Origin: Lasiosphaeris hirsuta | Taxonomy: Eukaryota > Ascomycota > Sordariomycetes > Sordariales > Lasiosphaeriaceae | Assembly (NCBI GenBank): GCA_030549175.1 | Contig: JAUKUA010000005.1 | Coordinates: 3,162,001-3,226,000 of the forward strand | Reading direction: 5' to 3' | Length of the DNA stretch: 64,000 nucleotides | Part shown: piece by piece, positions 1 through 11,262 of the stretch | Layout: the number at the start of each line of letters is the position of its first letter | Numbering within the stretch: the stretch's first letter is position 1 | Position numbers and translations under genes: made by a program | Notes under the pieces: generated by a model | The model's input: only the letters and a program-made list of their open reading frames with translations | The model's database searches: none | What the model was told of the DNA's origin: nothing

Positions 1-670
1 TGTCAACAACCGTTAACGCGGATGAGGGGGCCGCGCGCCTAGGGGATTTGGGATCGACGTAAGAACCGTCCATGGAGCCCATGCCCAGGGGCGAATAGCT
101 GTCCTGGCCAGATTGATATGCATTGAGGGAAGGCAGCTGGGGCGCCGCCTGCCTGGTGGCATAGTACTGGTTCTGCGCGGGATAATCAGAGGATCGCGTG
201 GGCGATTGCCGTTGCGCGGGTTGCTGCTGCGGGAACTGGGCGCCAGCGGCGGACTTGGGCGCATAGGGCAATGTGGGAGAGAGGACCTCCATGGGAGAGT
301 ATCGCTGGGCGGCGGCGGAGGGCTCTTGGCTCGAGTGAAGGTTTGGGGCTCGGCCGCCCGAGAGGTGGTGTTGATGATGGGGTCTCATGGGGTATTTGAC
401 GGTCGAGTACGGATCTTGGGGGTCCTGCATGGCGACGTCGCCGTTGCCGTCGCGCAGCTGGGGGCTTGTGACGGGCGATGCAGCGGCCGCCGGCTGGGGA
501 TTCAGGCCGCCCTGGTACTGGTCGTATTTGTAGCCGGCGGGAGGTTGTTGCGCCGGGGCCTGGCCGTTGTTGAAGTCGCGGGGGGATTGCATTTGGCTGT
601 TGTTATTGCCATTGTACCGTCTCGAACCGCCGGCGCCAGCAGGGTCGGAGTAGGCCTGCCATTGCTCCAT
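1..670 (-). CDS. yak1: Probable Yak1-type DYRK protein kinase, N-terminal part (runs off the left edge)
   Basis: A reading frame starts at an ATG at 670 and stays open to base 1 (about 223 codons). It begins MEQWQAYSDPAGAGG and is low-complexity, rich in Q, P, S, N and Y. Short pieces such as AAQRYSPMEVLSP, QRQSPTRSSDY and DPKSPRR resemble what I recall of the disordered N-terminal extension that precedes the kinase domain of filamentous-fungal Yak1. Yak1 is a stress and nutrient kinase acting downstream of PKA/TOR in cytoplasm and nucleus. The kinase domain itself would lie outside the window, so the identity rests on the N-terminal tail only. No intron is needed in the visible part. Alternative: another Q/P-rich regulatory protein. 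Coding status is more certain than the name. Confidence 0.55.
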   Translation of the reverse strand, partial: MEQWQAYSDPAGAGGSRRYNGNNNSQMQSPRDFNNGQAPAQQPPAGYKYDQYQGGLNPQPAAAASPVTSPQLRDGNGDVAMQDPQDPYSTVKYPMRPHHQHHLSGGRAPNLHSSQEPSAAAQRYSPMEVLSPTLPYAPKSAAGAQFPQQQPAQRQSPTRSSDYPAQNQYYATRQAAPQLPSLNAYQSGQDSYSPLGMGSMDGSYVDPKSPRRAAPSSALTVVD

Positions 671-3600
671 AGCTGATAGTAGGACAAGGAGCCACTTCGC
701 GAGAGCTAGGTGGTGGTGTTGAGGATAAGTCTGAGTCTGACGACTCTGGCGACGAGGTGAAGTCGAAGTTGGTGGGTTTGGGCTATCGAGGGGAAGAGGG
801 ACCCGCCCAGCGACGGCGGAAGCGGGCCAGTGACGGCCTGAGCCAAGAGCAGCGTCAGAGAGCTGCTGGCTTGGGCTTGGCCCGACGCGTCAGGCGGCTG
901 GGAGACGGCCAGGGACCTCAAGTAGGTAGGTGGGACGAGGGTAAACGCAAGGTGGACAGGGTCGGCAAGGTAAAGAGGTAGCTAGCTGGGGCGGTGCAGG
1001 GGCCTGAGTACCTGACCAGGCGGCCAGGCGTGGTGATGGATTGTGGAATCCGTAATGAGATCGGTAGGGCGGAGCGCGGAGAGGCTCCAGAGAAGGTCCA
1101 CACTCCAGGAGGAGCGCCAGGGAAACAAGCGTGAGGGAATTGCTTGACTGTGGAGGCAGTTTGCCGTCGTTCAAATGGCACTTTGCCAGTCTCGCAGCCA
1201 GGGGGCTCCCGAGCTGAGGGCCAGAGGTGTGCGTTCAGGATTTTGCTCAAGGATTCATTGTCGTGTATGTACGAGTATGTAGTATGTAGTATGTGCAGAA
1301 ACAATGCGGCAGCGTTGAGGGACTGGAGTCGCCCTGGTCTCGGCGAGGGCTAAAGTTCGACAAGCTACCGCCCATGAGATTCAGGTTCCTGGATCGATTG
1401 GGCCCATGCACTAATAGTACAGGCCCTCCCCAGGTGCCCCAAGGTCGTGTGTCTGCAGCGCCAGCCGGCCTACCTAAAGCTCTCCGCGTTGGGGGTTGGG
1501 CAGCTGCTGACTGTGCTTTTCTGTCGAGGCCGCTTTTTCGCGACCACCTACGCTGCACCGCACCGAAAGCAGCCATAAAATGCCGCCAGAAAGCTAATAA
1601 ATACCCAGCCCCAGCTACGAGAAGCAATGGAACGTGGCCGGGTGGACTAGCCCACCGAACTCAAACCTATCCGGCCTCTCTGCGTCTGGATTTTCTTAGC
1701 TATGTTTCTTCCTCTGTTTTCCCAGTGCTTGCAGTACGGGGAATGCGAGGAGATGGGACCCTTTTCCGCAGCGATCCCGGGTTATTGCTGTTTCAAGCAA
1801 ATACCCAGGCTCCCAGAGCATCAATGAAGTGTATTGCTTGCCTGTGCACCCCCCGTCGGCACGAATGATGGTCTATGGAGGGGGGATTTCTATTTGGCAG
1901 GTGGCGTTAAACGTCGAGCCAGCAAGGGGAGAGAGAGTCTGGCCTCATGGAGTCTTTGCGGCCAGCTAGTTGGGGATTATGTTTTGCCATTTCGCAAATC
2001 CTTTCGACTTTTTATGATCAATCTCCGCTGATTGAATGTCCCATCCTCAGTGGCAAGCCAGCCAAGTAGCCCCCCAATGGAGCTTTGCGGACCGCACAGA
2101 CGCTATCAAACTGCTGTGCTGTGTGGAAGAGTGGTCTGCTGAATAGTGTCCGAATATTGTCGATACGATTAAGCTCTGTTTTGCCCCTAGACTCAGAGCA
2201 ACGAGTCGGCCTCAGTGTTTGCGGCGTGATTATGTCGAGCCTCCTGCTTGCCTGCTCGTCTGGCTTCCTTTGTGCGGCCACCGCATCCGTGAGAGGTGGG
2301 CTCGGTCGGCCGAAGATGCAGAGCATCATTGCCAGCCTGCAAGCTAATTGCCAAACCCGGTGCGCCAGAGCAGCAAAGCACATCGGCCAGCGAGTAAACG
2401 CCTCGATATGGCCCAGCGAACGTAATGACTGCGGGATACCCGCCTACACAGTTGATTGCGGTATCACTTTAGAATCACTTCTCTCACTCCACTTATTCTC
2501 ACAGACTGACACAGATCCGAGTCGCTTGCCTCACACGGAACCGGTTCAGGTTGGAGACGATGCGGTGCTCCAAGAAGCCAACGAGGAAGCATGGACCCCC
2601 ATGCAAACATTGGGCATCAACCTCCCCTGACCCCGACCCCAACCCCGGAAACCGATCTTCTTAGCCGCCCAAGTCGAGGGGGTAATTGAACCAATAGCCC
2701 CGCACCTCGTCCGCTTGGGGCTTTGCACGTTTTTCAATCACTCACTCCCGCTGGCATCATGAACAAGCCCAGCCCCAGGTGCGGAGGGGACATCAAAGGA
2801 ACTATGGGAACCACAGGAACCAAGAGAACCTCCGTAACGTCGCTTTCAGTTTAGCAGAGAGGCGTATTATACTTTGAATCGCTCTCTCGACCTCACGCAT
2901 CACCAAGAGCCAGTCCATGGACTGCAATCTTCTGTTGTATTGGTCCAACCCCTCTCCCAACATAACGGTATCTCTTCCGTAATACAGCCTTCTCCGACGA
3001 CAAGAATCCTCAAAATCTCACTTTCATTCTCAATCACTCACTCTGCCGCCTCCGTCATCGCCCCTTTTGCCGATCAACTAGGAACCCGGGCACTTTCCAC
3101 ACTTTTTCACGGAGAGTGCCTGCTCCCCTCAATTAAAGGTGTTGAATCGCCGGCATGAGAATGGAATGTCCCTCGACTCCGTTCCTGGAATTAGAATAAA
3201 AACACCCAGACCCTTTTGCTCACCAAGCTGCATGAGGGCCAGAAGCATTTGGTATAGCAGAAATTCGTGAACTCGTCAAGGAAAGAAGAGCTGGCCTAAC
3301 GAAATAATTTTGCAAACCGGCAAGAGGTATCCAGCGCAGGAAACAAATCATTGGAAAATCTTGAGCAGAGATAGGAAGATGCGCAACTACAGAACCCAAC
3401 CGGAGAGTAGATCATGCCCGTGGGAATCACTAGCAGATGGAGAACGAAGAAGGAAATCCGCAATTCGAAAAGAAATGTGATACATCAAGCGTATGAAGAG
3501 AAAAAGCTCCCCAAGTCCCGCAACAAAATCCCGAAATTTCAATTGAACGATCGTCTGAAGACCACCCAGGCCGTGTAGAGAGAAATGACGTCCTGGAGCA

Positions 3601-3783
3601 TATGCGTTTCCCATCCATGACATCTCGAGAAAGCTAGGAAGATGTGAGAGTTTTCCACCTTATCATAACAGCGTTTCGAGTGGAAAAGGTAAAAACGCGC
3701 ACGACCACCATAGCTCAAGAGCTGCTCCATCCACTTGTCTGGGACGAGCAGCGTCTTCTGAACGAGGGCATTCCCGGGGGAAC
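671..3783. other. Intergenic, 3.1 kb: leader of the Yak1-like gene and 3' side of PUB1
   Basis: Both flanking genes are on the minus strand, so this holds the promoter and leader of the Yak1-like gene and the PUB1 3' region. Open frames of 120-190 codons occur on both strands (for example 1293-1868 and 2085-2630), but their translations look random, with no domain, no splice-supported extension and competing frames on the opposite strand. CT-rich tracts lie near 2870-3120. I see no gene or RNA here. Confidence 0.6.
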
Positions 3784-5467
3784 CTAACCCTGATAACCAG
3801 AGAAGCCGTTGTTGAAGTTCTGCGCCGGGGGCGGCTGGCTCCACTGAGCGTTCGGGGCCTGCTGGCCACGGCCGTACCCGCCGGCACTAGGGGGGCCCGT
3901 GTATCCCATCGGCTGTGCGCCATAACCGGCGGGCGACTGGGCCTGAGGGCCGGGATAGTTGGGCTGCTGACCCGGACCATAGGATCCCGCTACGGCGTTA
4001 TTAGCTCGCAAGCACCAGGGAGGGAAGGATGGATTCACATACCACTGTACTGGTTGAAGTAGGTGGAGGGTGTGCCGGGGTAGCCGGGAGTCTGCGCGCT
4101 CTGAGGGCTGTACTGCTGGTTGGGGTCAAATTGCTGTTGCTGGTGGTTCGGCGTCTTGTCCTTGCCCCACTATACACTGTGTCAGCAAAACCTCTTGAAA
4201 GGGGGAGAGATGGGAACACATACGCTGCACTTCAGTGGGCGACCATTAACATTATAGCCGTTGAGCTGGCAAATAGCCATCGCAGCGTTCTCATGGGTAT
4301 CCATCTTGATGAAAGCAAATCCGCGATCGGCCTGGAAACGAGATTCAACAACATAACCGAAGTTTTGAAACAATGGAACGAGATCATTTTGCGTCGTGTA
4401 GGGCGTCAAATTGCCAACATAGCAAGTCGTCTGCCAGCCCGGTGTCTGGCTGACAATCATGTCGTAGCTGTGAACCCCATGGGTGGGGAAGTGGTGGTGT
4501 CCGTACGGCGTGGTTGGGGTCATGCCCATCTGCTGCATCGCCTGCTGCTGCGCGATAGAGGGTTGACCCTTCTGGTTCGCCCAGTTGCAGCGAATGGCTC
4601 GGGATCCGAGCCACTCGCCGTCCATGGAGCTCAAGGCCTTTTCGGCATCGGGGCGCTCGCGGAAAGCGACGAAGCCATAGCCGCGCGAGCGGCCGGTCTT
4701 CATGTCCCACATGACGCGAGCCTCAGACACGGAGCCGAAGGCGGAGAAGGCCTGAAGAAGAACCTCATCGTTGACCTCGTTGGACAGATCACCCACAAAG
4801 ATGTGAAAGTGGTTGGACGTGTCCTCCTTGCTTGAGGTGTTGGACTGGTATGCCCAGTTGACACGGATCTCCTATTCCGTCGTTAATACATATCGCTCCT
4901 TCCCTGTGTCATGGGGTGGTGAACGGGGAACAAACCGATTGATGAACTCTCCGGCCGTTCAGGGTTTGCATAGCGCGTTCAGCCGCGCCAGGGTCATCAT
5001 ATTCAACGAAGCCATAGTTGTATCCCTTAGCCTGGAAAAACCCAGGAGGTCAGCCGATGTGCTCACGGTCCAGGTCTGTATCAACTCACGTTCTTATCGG
5101 GGATGATCTTGACATTCTGGACATGTCCAGTCGTCTCGAATATCTGGCGCAGTACGTCCTCGGTAACGCGGGGATCGAGACCTCCGACGTAGAGCGCCCG
5201 CTTGTTAGGCTCGGGAGCCGCACGGCGCGCGAACGGGCCGCCGCTGCTAGGCGAGATGATGCCGCTCTTGTCACCGCTTCCTCCCATCGGCGAGGTGATC
5301 GCAGTGGGAATCGGATTCGTGTTCTGCGGGATGTGCAAGGGCGGGGGTGGCATGTGCGCCGGGTTCGACGATGTGTTTTGGCCGTTCTCGTAGCCAGGCG
5401 CGCCGGCGTTCGGCTGGGGAGGAGGCGGGAGCTGCCCGCTGGACGAAGGGGGGCCGTTGTCAGCCAT
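3784..5467 (-). CDS. pub1: Three-RRM poly(A)/poly(U) RNA-binding protein, Pub1/TIA-1 family
   Basis: This is a nuclear-cytoplasmic RNA-binding protein of the yeast Pub1 / animal TIA-1 family, which binds U-rich and poly(A) RNA, affects mRNA stability and enters stress granules. Five exons (minus strand): 5467-5090, 5031-4936, 4871-4224, 4169-4043, 3989-3784; all junctions have GT-AG ends and the frame closes to 484 aa. RRM1 (about 91-165) has RNP2 LYVGGL and RNP1 GYNYGFVEY; RRM2 (about 177-255) has IFVGDL and SRGYGFVAF; RRM3 (about 305-375) has CYVGNL and RGFAFIKM. The N-terminus is P/N/S-rich and the C-terminal tail is G/Y/Q/P-rich and prion-like, as is usual for the family. The ATG at 5467 is chosen because the first exon leads directly into RRM1. 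Confidence 0.93.
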
Positions 5468-7836
5468 GTCGAAGGATATGTCGCGGTAGACTTGATATGT
5501 TGTTGCTTTGGTGTGGGGGATAGCTGAAGGAAGTAAGGTTTTGCGAAGGGCAACTCAACAAGCTGAAGAGAATCGGGCGAGCGCAACGCTGTTGAGGTTG
5601 CGAAAGCGAAATAAAAAGGCAGAGCCGATAGGAAATGCTTTTCTACTTGGCTTGCGCGATGACTCGGCAAAGCGGGGCGCTGTGCAACTGGTGATGGGAA
5701 TTTGGAACGATCAAGTCGACGACTGCTTTGTCTTGATCTCGGCGGCTGCGAGCTTCGCCAATGTGGGTGGTGGACGACAGAGATGGCGGGAGCGGCAACG
5801 AAGCTGGGAAGCTACCTTGGCCTGCACCAGGTGATGGGAGTGACAACGGTGCGCTAAAGCAGAGACGAGTCCAAAGAGGAGCCGGCGCCGAGTTGGACGA
5901 TATGAGATAACTCCAGTGTAAGAGAAAGACGGCGTGCTTGGAACGGCACGACGTCAACCTGAACCCTGAACCTGAACCCGAACCGAACTGCAGAGCGACG
6001 ATGCGGAGAGGATTGGCGATGGGAAAGACAGACAAGGAGGATGCCGATGATAAGGGAAAGAACTTAAGAAGCCGGGAAAAAGACGACAAAGTAAGAGGGA
6101 AAAGAAACGGCCGTCAAAGGAGGGAACCCCCAGGAAGAATTTCACAACAGCAGCCGATCCGATATGATACTTGTCGGTTCTCCACGATGGTGTAGAGGCA
6201 AGGAAAAAAAATCAGAAGGAGAAAGCTGCAGGCGTGACGAGGAGGGGGAGGATTTTTGATCGTGCCATCGTCCTGGGATTGGCGGAGAGGCACACGGATT
6301 GGGGGGAACGGTCAGGCTATTAGCGCGAAATTTTGGGCGCCCAGGGTGGCCATAGCGGCTCCTGCCCCGCTTACCCACGGGACCTCTATTTCAGGAGTCT
6401 ACCTTTGGTCTAGCCTCTGTGCCTCTCTGCCTGTGCAGCTCTGCAGCATTCCATTGCACCACCTGCACCACACTGCACCACACTGCACCCACCTGCAACT
6501 CGAGCTGCGAGCCTCTATGCCAAGGTGGGATGAGAGAGACCCAGAGGGGGGCCAAGGACGACCCCGAGACCCGACTTGCCGGCCTCCCAGCTCCCACCGG
6601 TCGTCCTGGGTCCAATGCCTCCATAGATGCAACGGCAGCAGGCCATCGGCTCAGATATGCTGAGATAGCTGCTGCACGGCGAGCTGCAGCCATTCCACCC
6701 CCGTCCCAAGCTCTCCCGCCTGACGCCATGGTGAGATACGGCCAGCTGCTATCACAAACTCCCGTCGCTGTAGGTCTCGATGCGACGGCAGCAATCTCGT
6801 CGGCCATGGGCACCCATGGAACCCTTAGATGGAAGGGCCCATGATCCCTACACAGCATGCAAACGCAGCGTTCATAGAGCCCATTCTCATGCCATCTGCC
6901 ATGTGCCCGTCCCCGTAGAACCATAGAAGCATCGTTGATCTCTTTCATCGAGCACAGCGGCCCAGGGCAGTCGTGTGTTTGGACCATGCCGGGTAACACC
7001 AGTAGCCACGCATGATCTTGACTCGCTCTCTCATCTTGCAACGGCAGAGCGACCAGGCTGTTCGCAGTTATCAGCTATCACTGGGACTCCAGGGCTCCAA
7101 ATGGGTGGACAAGAGGACATCGGGAGCACTGAATAGGGGTTCACCTCAACAGCGAACAACGGCGCGAGCTGGAGGTCAGCTGCGAACCAAGCCAGACCAT
7201 TCCCAATCCAGTGGGAAAGACGGGGGAGCCAATTGCCTCCATGTCTGCCATGCCTGGGGGGGACTCGGGAGTTGACGAGCGGCGAGTGGGCGTGGCGTGG
7301 GTAGCCCCGTGTTGGCGCGGGCGTGTGGGCGTGTGGGCGTCGTCAATCAGGTTTCCCCAATCGTCCAATGTGTGGGTGTGTTTGCTAACACGGCCCGGGG
7401 GTGTGCATCGGACCGATGGGAGCTGTCAGAGCTGCGAACAAACGGGCCTGACAGCTGGCTGTCGAGAAGCGAGTGGATCCACCCAGTGCCAGCCCGCGAA
7501 CGAGACGCGGCGACATGCGTTAGCGATCCCCCACAAGAGTCAAGAGCCGCAATTCACAGATCCTAAAACATACACTCCTCCAGCAGCATCCCCATCCCCA
7601 TCCCCAAGGCAATCCCCCAATCCCCCCAATCTCCAAGACGGTCCATCCCAGCACCCAGCACCCAGCACCCAGCGCCCTACATACCCGAAAGCGGACCAGC
7701 TTCTGTTTGCTTCGACGTCGCACAGCTGCGCTTGCTCTCCCTGCCGCCGGGCCACGTCTTCCCTTTCGCTCCGTTGCTGATTCCGTTCCTGGGAGCTGAG
7801 GACGCGCGATCCAACCAACGTTCAGGAGTCGCCAGG
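5468..7836. other. Divergent intergenic region, 2.4 kb, with short tandem repeats
   Basis: This lies between two divergently transcribed genes (PUB1 and the Med2-like gene) and so contains both promoters. Purine-rich DNA near 5940-6250 would give a CT-rich PUB1 leader. Short repeats include CTGCACCACA-type units at about 6463-6498, GTGTGGGC units near 7318-7338, and four heptamers of the CAGCACC kind at about 7649-7675. Open frames such as 6391-7041 (-) and 7211-7780 (+) have no recognisable content. Confidence 0.6.
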
Positions 7837-9138
7837 ATGGCAATTCCCAAGTCTAGCAAGCCGCTAGATGTCCTCCAGCACATGTTCAGTGAAGTGGTGA
7901 GCTAAGCCGACCAGCCGCCCCCTCATTGCCGTCCCCCCTAACATCAACACGCAGCTCGTGCAGACCGGCAAGGCACTGAGGACTGCCAGTAGGGATGGCA
8001 AGGATGCCAATGCCCAGGCGAGCGTGGCAGCTAATCCCAGGATTCCCGCCTCCATTGTGACCTTCAACGTGGTGCTGGATGAGCTGGAGAACGATCTGGT
8101 AGGCTTCTTAGACCCATAGCACCATAGACCGAGACTGACCGTGCCAAGCTCAGGGCCAAGGCTGTCCTCCAGCGGGATCTCGACCAGCTGAGGGCAAGTC
8201 GTAGGCCGCCGCCGGAGAAGAAGCCGGTGGCCCCCCCGGCTCCCATGGTCGTGGACCTGAACTCCCCCACCATCACCAAGGCTTCAGTGCCCCAAACTTT
8301 CCAGAGCCCCAACCGGCCCAGCAAGCAGGATAACAAGCCAGTCGCGCCATTCCCTAACATGGGTGGCTTCGATTTGACCGTTTCTCCTGAAGTGGCGCCT
8401 ACTCCCAGCCCCAAGGTGCTTCCCAAGAGCAAAGAGCCCAAAAACTCCCCCCGGCAAGCCGTCATGGCAAATACCACCGGCAGACCTTCCAGTGCACCAA
8501 CGAGGAAGGAAACCAAGGTTCCTATTCCGACCATCCCCAGGTCAACCACCGCAACACCGCAGGCCCCTCCCCCCTCTGTACTCCCGCCCAAGACGCCGGT
8601 GGTTGCCGCCCCAAGCGTACCAACGCCCAAAGTCGTCCAAAATGTCGCTCCGCCACCAGCCCCTACCCAGACTCCAGTGCCGATCCCACAAATACCACTA
8701 CCAGCACCGATGCCGGCAACTGGACCCGAAAATATCTTTACCAACATGACTTTCTCGCTCGCGCCTCCTTCGAGCGACGGCCCTAACCCCAGCCAGTCGC
8801 AGCAGTCGGAAATTGACTTGGTGGCCCTTGGAGCTGGCGGAGATATGTCGTCCAGCTTCAGCATGGACAACTTTGGGAACGGCGGCGGAAGCGGGCCCGC
8901 AGACGTGGCCAACATGGACCTCACGGGCGGGAGTAACGACATTGATATCTCCAACGTCGATGCCAAGATCGACGGGCTCTTCGACCTGGGCTCGGCGGGC
9001 ATTGAAAACATGGAAATGGACTATGACCTCAGCGGAGACGCCGGCGACAACAGCAACTTTGATGACATGTACTTTAACACGGGCGATGACAACATGGGGT
9101 CGACCAACTTTGATAATACCTACTTCAACCTTGAGTGA
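7837..9138 (+). CDS. Possible Mediator tail subunit Med2-like protein
   Basis: Three exons, 7837-7896, 7955-8098 and 8149-9138, encode 397 aa in one frame; the third junction uses the acceptor ending CCAAG because it alone keeps the frame. The N-terminal 95 residues are the ordered part: a helix-rich segment with VTFNVVLDELENDLL followed by AKAVLQRDL, resembling the short conserved block of yeast Med2 (FHGILDDLETSL). A long P/T/V-rich linker follows. The C-terminal 100 residues are D/N/G-rich and acidic with DIDISNVDAKIDGLF and NFDDMYFN, like the asparagine/aspartate-rich Med2 C-terminus. Med2 belongs to the Mediator tail that contacts activators. The resemblance is from memory of the yeast protein and is short; an unrelated acidic coactivator is possible. 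The gene itself is well supported. Confidence 0.5.
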
Positions 9139-9996
9139 TGGTAGGGAAGGGAAGGGGGCGGGTGTGAGTGTTTGCTGCCTTTGAGCACGCAAATAGAGCG
9201 AGTGGTTACGAAATCGGAAGAAATTTGGCGTTTTAGGGAGACGACGCGGGTTACGCCACATATCGATACCAGGACCTCAAAGGATGCTCAGGCATAATTG
9301 GGAAGCGAAGGGCAAGCAAGGTGTACGGGGAATTTGATACTTTTAATTTAGGACAATGAGCATAGTAGCCTAGTAACTAATCAATGTAACGGCAGCTGGC
9401 TCAACTTGTGTCTGTGGTAGTAAGGTGTCTGCGGGCCGATCGTATGGTCATGTCTTGGTCCTGGTCTCATGTCTGGCGGCATAACCCATTCTAGGATTGC
9501 GTATCCATATGAGAGGCATGTGTGAGTGATTCTATCTGGCCTAAAGAGTGAGGTTGGTAAAAGGAATTGAGGTTTGAAAGACCGGGAGAGGATGAATCCT
9601 CGTCCCGAACTGGCTATTGCTGAATCTACCCTCCCAACCTTCACTGGCTTTTTTTGCAATGAAAGGATGGCGTCCTATATTCATACCGCCGCGTTGAATT
9701 GATCTCTTGTTAAACCCCTTTCTTCCGTAGCTTCCCTGCGTTGGGAGGCGCACCACAATTCCAACCCTACATACCCCGTGCCTGACACATCCACGACGAC
9801 GCCGCCTTCACCGACATAGCAGGGGAGAGGTAATATTAAAAATAATCGATTATTTGGGTATCGCAGCCAATATCAAACACCAAGCATGCCTCAAGCATAT
9901 GGTATATACACGTAAAAGAAACTAGACGCCCCGTACCGATATACAAACAACATCAAACTCCCTGGCATCACAACGCCAACAACATCATCCCAAGCC
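9139..9996. other. Intergenic between convergent genes
   Basis: The region separates the ends of the Med2-like gene (+) and the GH5 gene (-), so it should contain both 3' UTRs and polyadenylation sites. AT-rich stretches lie near 9330-9380 and 9830-9860. No coding signal is visible. Confidence 0.6.
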
Positions 9997-11262
9997 TCAC
10001 CACCACTTGACACCCCTAATGCCCCTCTTCTTCCCCGGGCCCTGCGTCATCTGCCACATGGGCCCCAAGGTCGCCTTGAAGCCGGGATTCCGCCAATCCT
10101 TCCAGTCCTTGGTGAGCAGGCCGTAGCCCTCGTCATAGTCGACGACGCCCTCGCGGACGTAATACGAGCCTCCGAGGACCCAGACAGCCCAGTCAGCATC
10201 GTTGTTCTGCATGTAGGACGCCAGGCAGGAAATGTAGCGCGCGTCCTTGTCGCTGGTGGCCGTCTGTCCCCAGCCAAACTCGGAGAGGATCATGGGCCCG
10301 GTCCAGGGCTTGTTCTGCTCGAGCACGAAGCCGTTCCACAGGCCGTACTGCGCCTTTACCACGTCGCAGCTCTGGAAGGCGTCGGGGAAGGTGACGGTGA
10401 AAGAGTAGGCGTGCATCTCCCACACGTTCTTGCCGGGCCAGCCGCTCGTGTCGAGGGAGCGCCCGCGCAGGTGCGTCAGGTCCGTCGTGCTCTGGGCGCC
10501 GCCGACGACGACGAGCACGTCGGGGTTGGTCGCGTGCACGAGGTCGCCGGCCTGCTTGATGTAGTTGTACCAGTCGGTCCTACTGTTCAGGTCTTGGAGC
10601 AAAAAGGCGCGCAGCTCGTTGCGCAGCGACATGGCGACAACGCCGCGGTGGCCGCGCGCCCACGCCGCCATGGCCTGCAGCCCCGCGAGCCAGTCGCGCG
10701 TGTTAAAGAAGCGCGAGTTCCACGTGTTGTACCCGAACGCCGAGTCCCACCAGCCGTTGCCGTCCGTCAGGTTGCAGCACCACGACGCCCGGGACACGTG
10801 GTTGTCGAGCAGCGTCATGATGCCCGCGGCCCACAGCTTGTCGACCAACACGCCGAAGACGTCGCGGGTTGTGGCGTTGACGACGAAGGGGTTCTTCTCG
10901 ACGACCTGGGCGTACAGCCCGGCCATCGCATCCGCCGAGACGCCGGCGTTCTTAGCAGCCGCGGCAAAAGCGGCCGAGACTTTGAGGTTGGGATCCAGCG
11001 CGTGGTCGATGCTGTACGTCAGCCGCACGCAGTTGAAGCCCTGCGTCTTGATCCAGCCGACGAGGTAGTCGATCGACTGGCGGTGGAGACCTTCCGGGAT
11101 GTGTGTCTCCATGTGCCCGGCCCAGTTGACGCATCGCATCTTGACGCGCTCGCCGTTGGAGTCGAGGATCCATCGGCTCGAGGAGTGTAGGGGCAGGGCC
11201 TGCCCCAGGACGAGGGGGAGGATGAAGCCCAGGAAGGAGAGGAGGGACAGGAGGCGAGCCAT
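9997..11262 (-). CDS. Secreted glycoside hydrolase family 5 (cellulase-like)
   Basis: A single-exon gene for 421 aa. Residues 1-20 form a signal peptide (MARLLSLLSFLGF, hydrophobic, ending near LGQA), so the product should be secreted. The GH5 (beta/alpha)8 barrel is recognisable: R80 in NCVRLTY, DNHVSR around H155, the acid/base in SLRNELR (E216 after N215), H284 in WEMHAYS, and the nucleophile E328 in ILSEFGWG. GH5 enzymes retain configuration while cutting beta-1,4-glucans or mannans; the subfamily and substrate cannot be read by eye. There is no carbohydrate-binding module or linker. It ends with a basic tail (GKKRGIRGVKWW). The start gives an ideal signal peptide; an overlapping antisense frame is a GC-bias shadow. 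Confidence 0.9.
   Translation of the reverse strand: MARLLSLLSFLGFILPLVLGQALPLHSSSRWILDSNGERVKMRCVNWAGHMETHIPEGLHRQSIDYLVGWIKTQGFNCVRLTYSIDHALDPNLKVSAAFAAAAKNAGVSADAMAGLYAQVVEKNPFVVNATTRDVFGVLVDKLWAAGIMTLLDNHVSRASWCCNLTDGNGWWDSAFGYNTWNSRFFNTRDWLAGLQAMAAWARGHRGVVAMSLRNELRAFLLQDLNSRTDWYNYIKQAGDLVHATNPDVLVVVGGAQSTTDLTHLRGRSLDTSGWPGKNVWEMHAYSFTVTFPDAFQSCDVVKAQYGLWNGFVLEQNKPWTGPMILSEFGWGQTATSDKDARYISCLASYMQNNDADWAVWVLGGSYYVREGVVDYDEGYGLLTKDWKDWRNPGFKATLGPMWQMTQGPGKKRGIRGVKWW

Noticed and set aside
10411..11190. 259-codon open frame antisense to the GH5 gene
   Set aside because: Typical codon-bias shadow; the opposite strand has a signal peptide and GH5 catalytic motifs.
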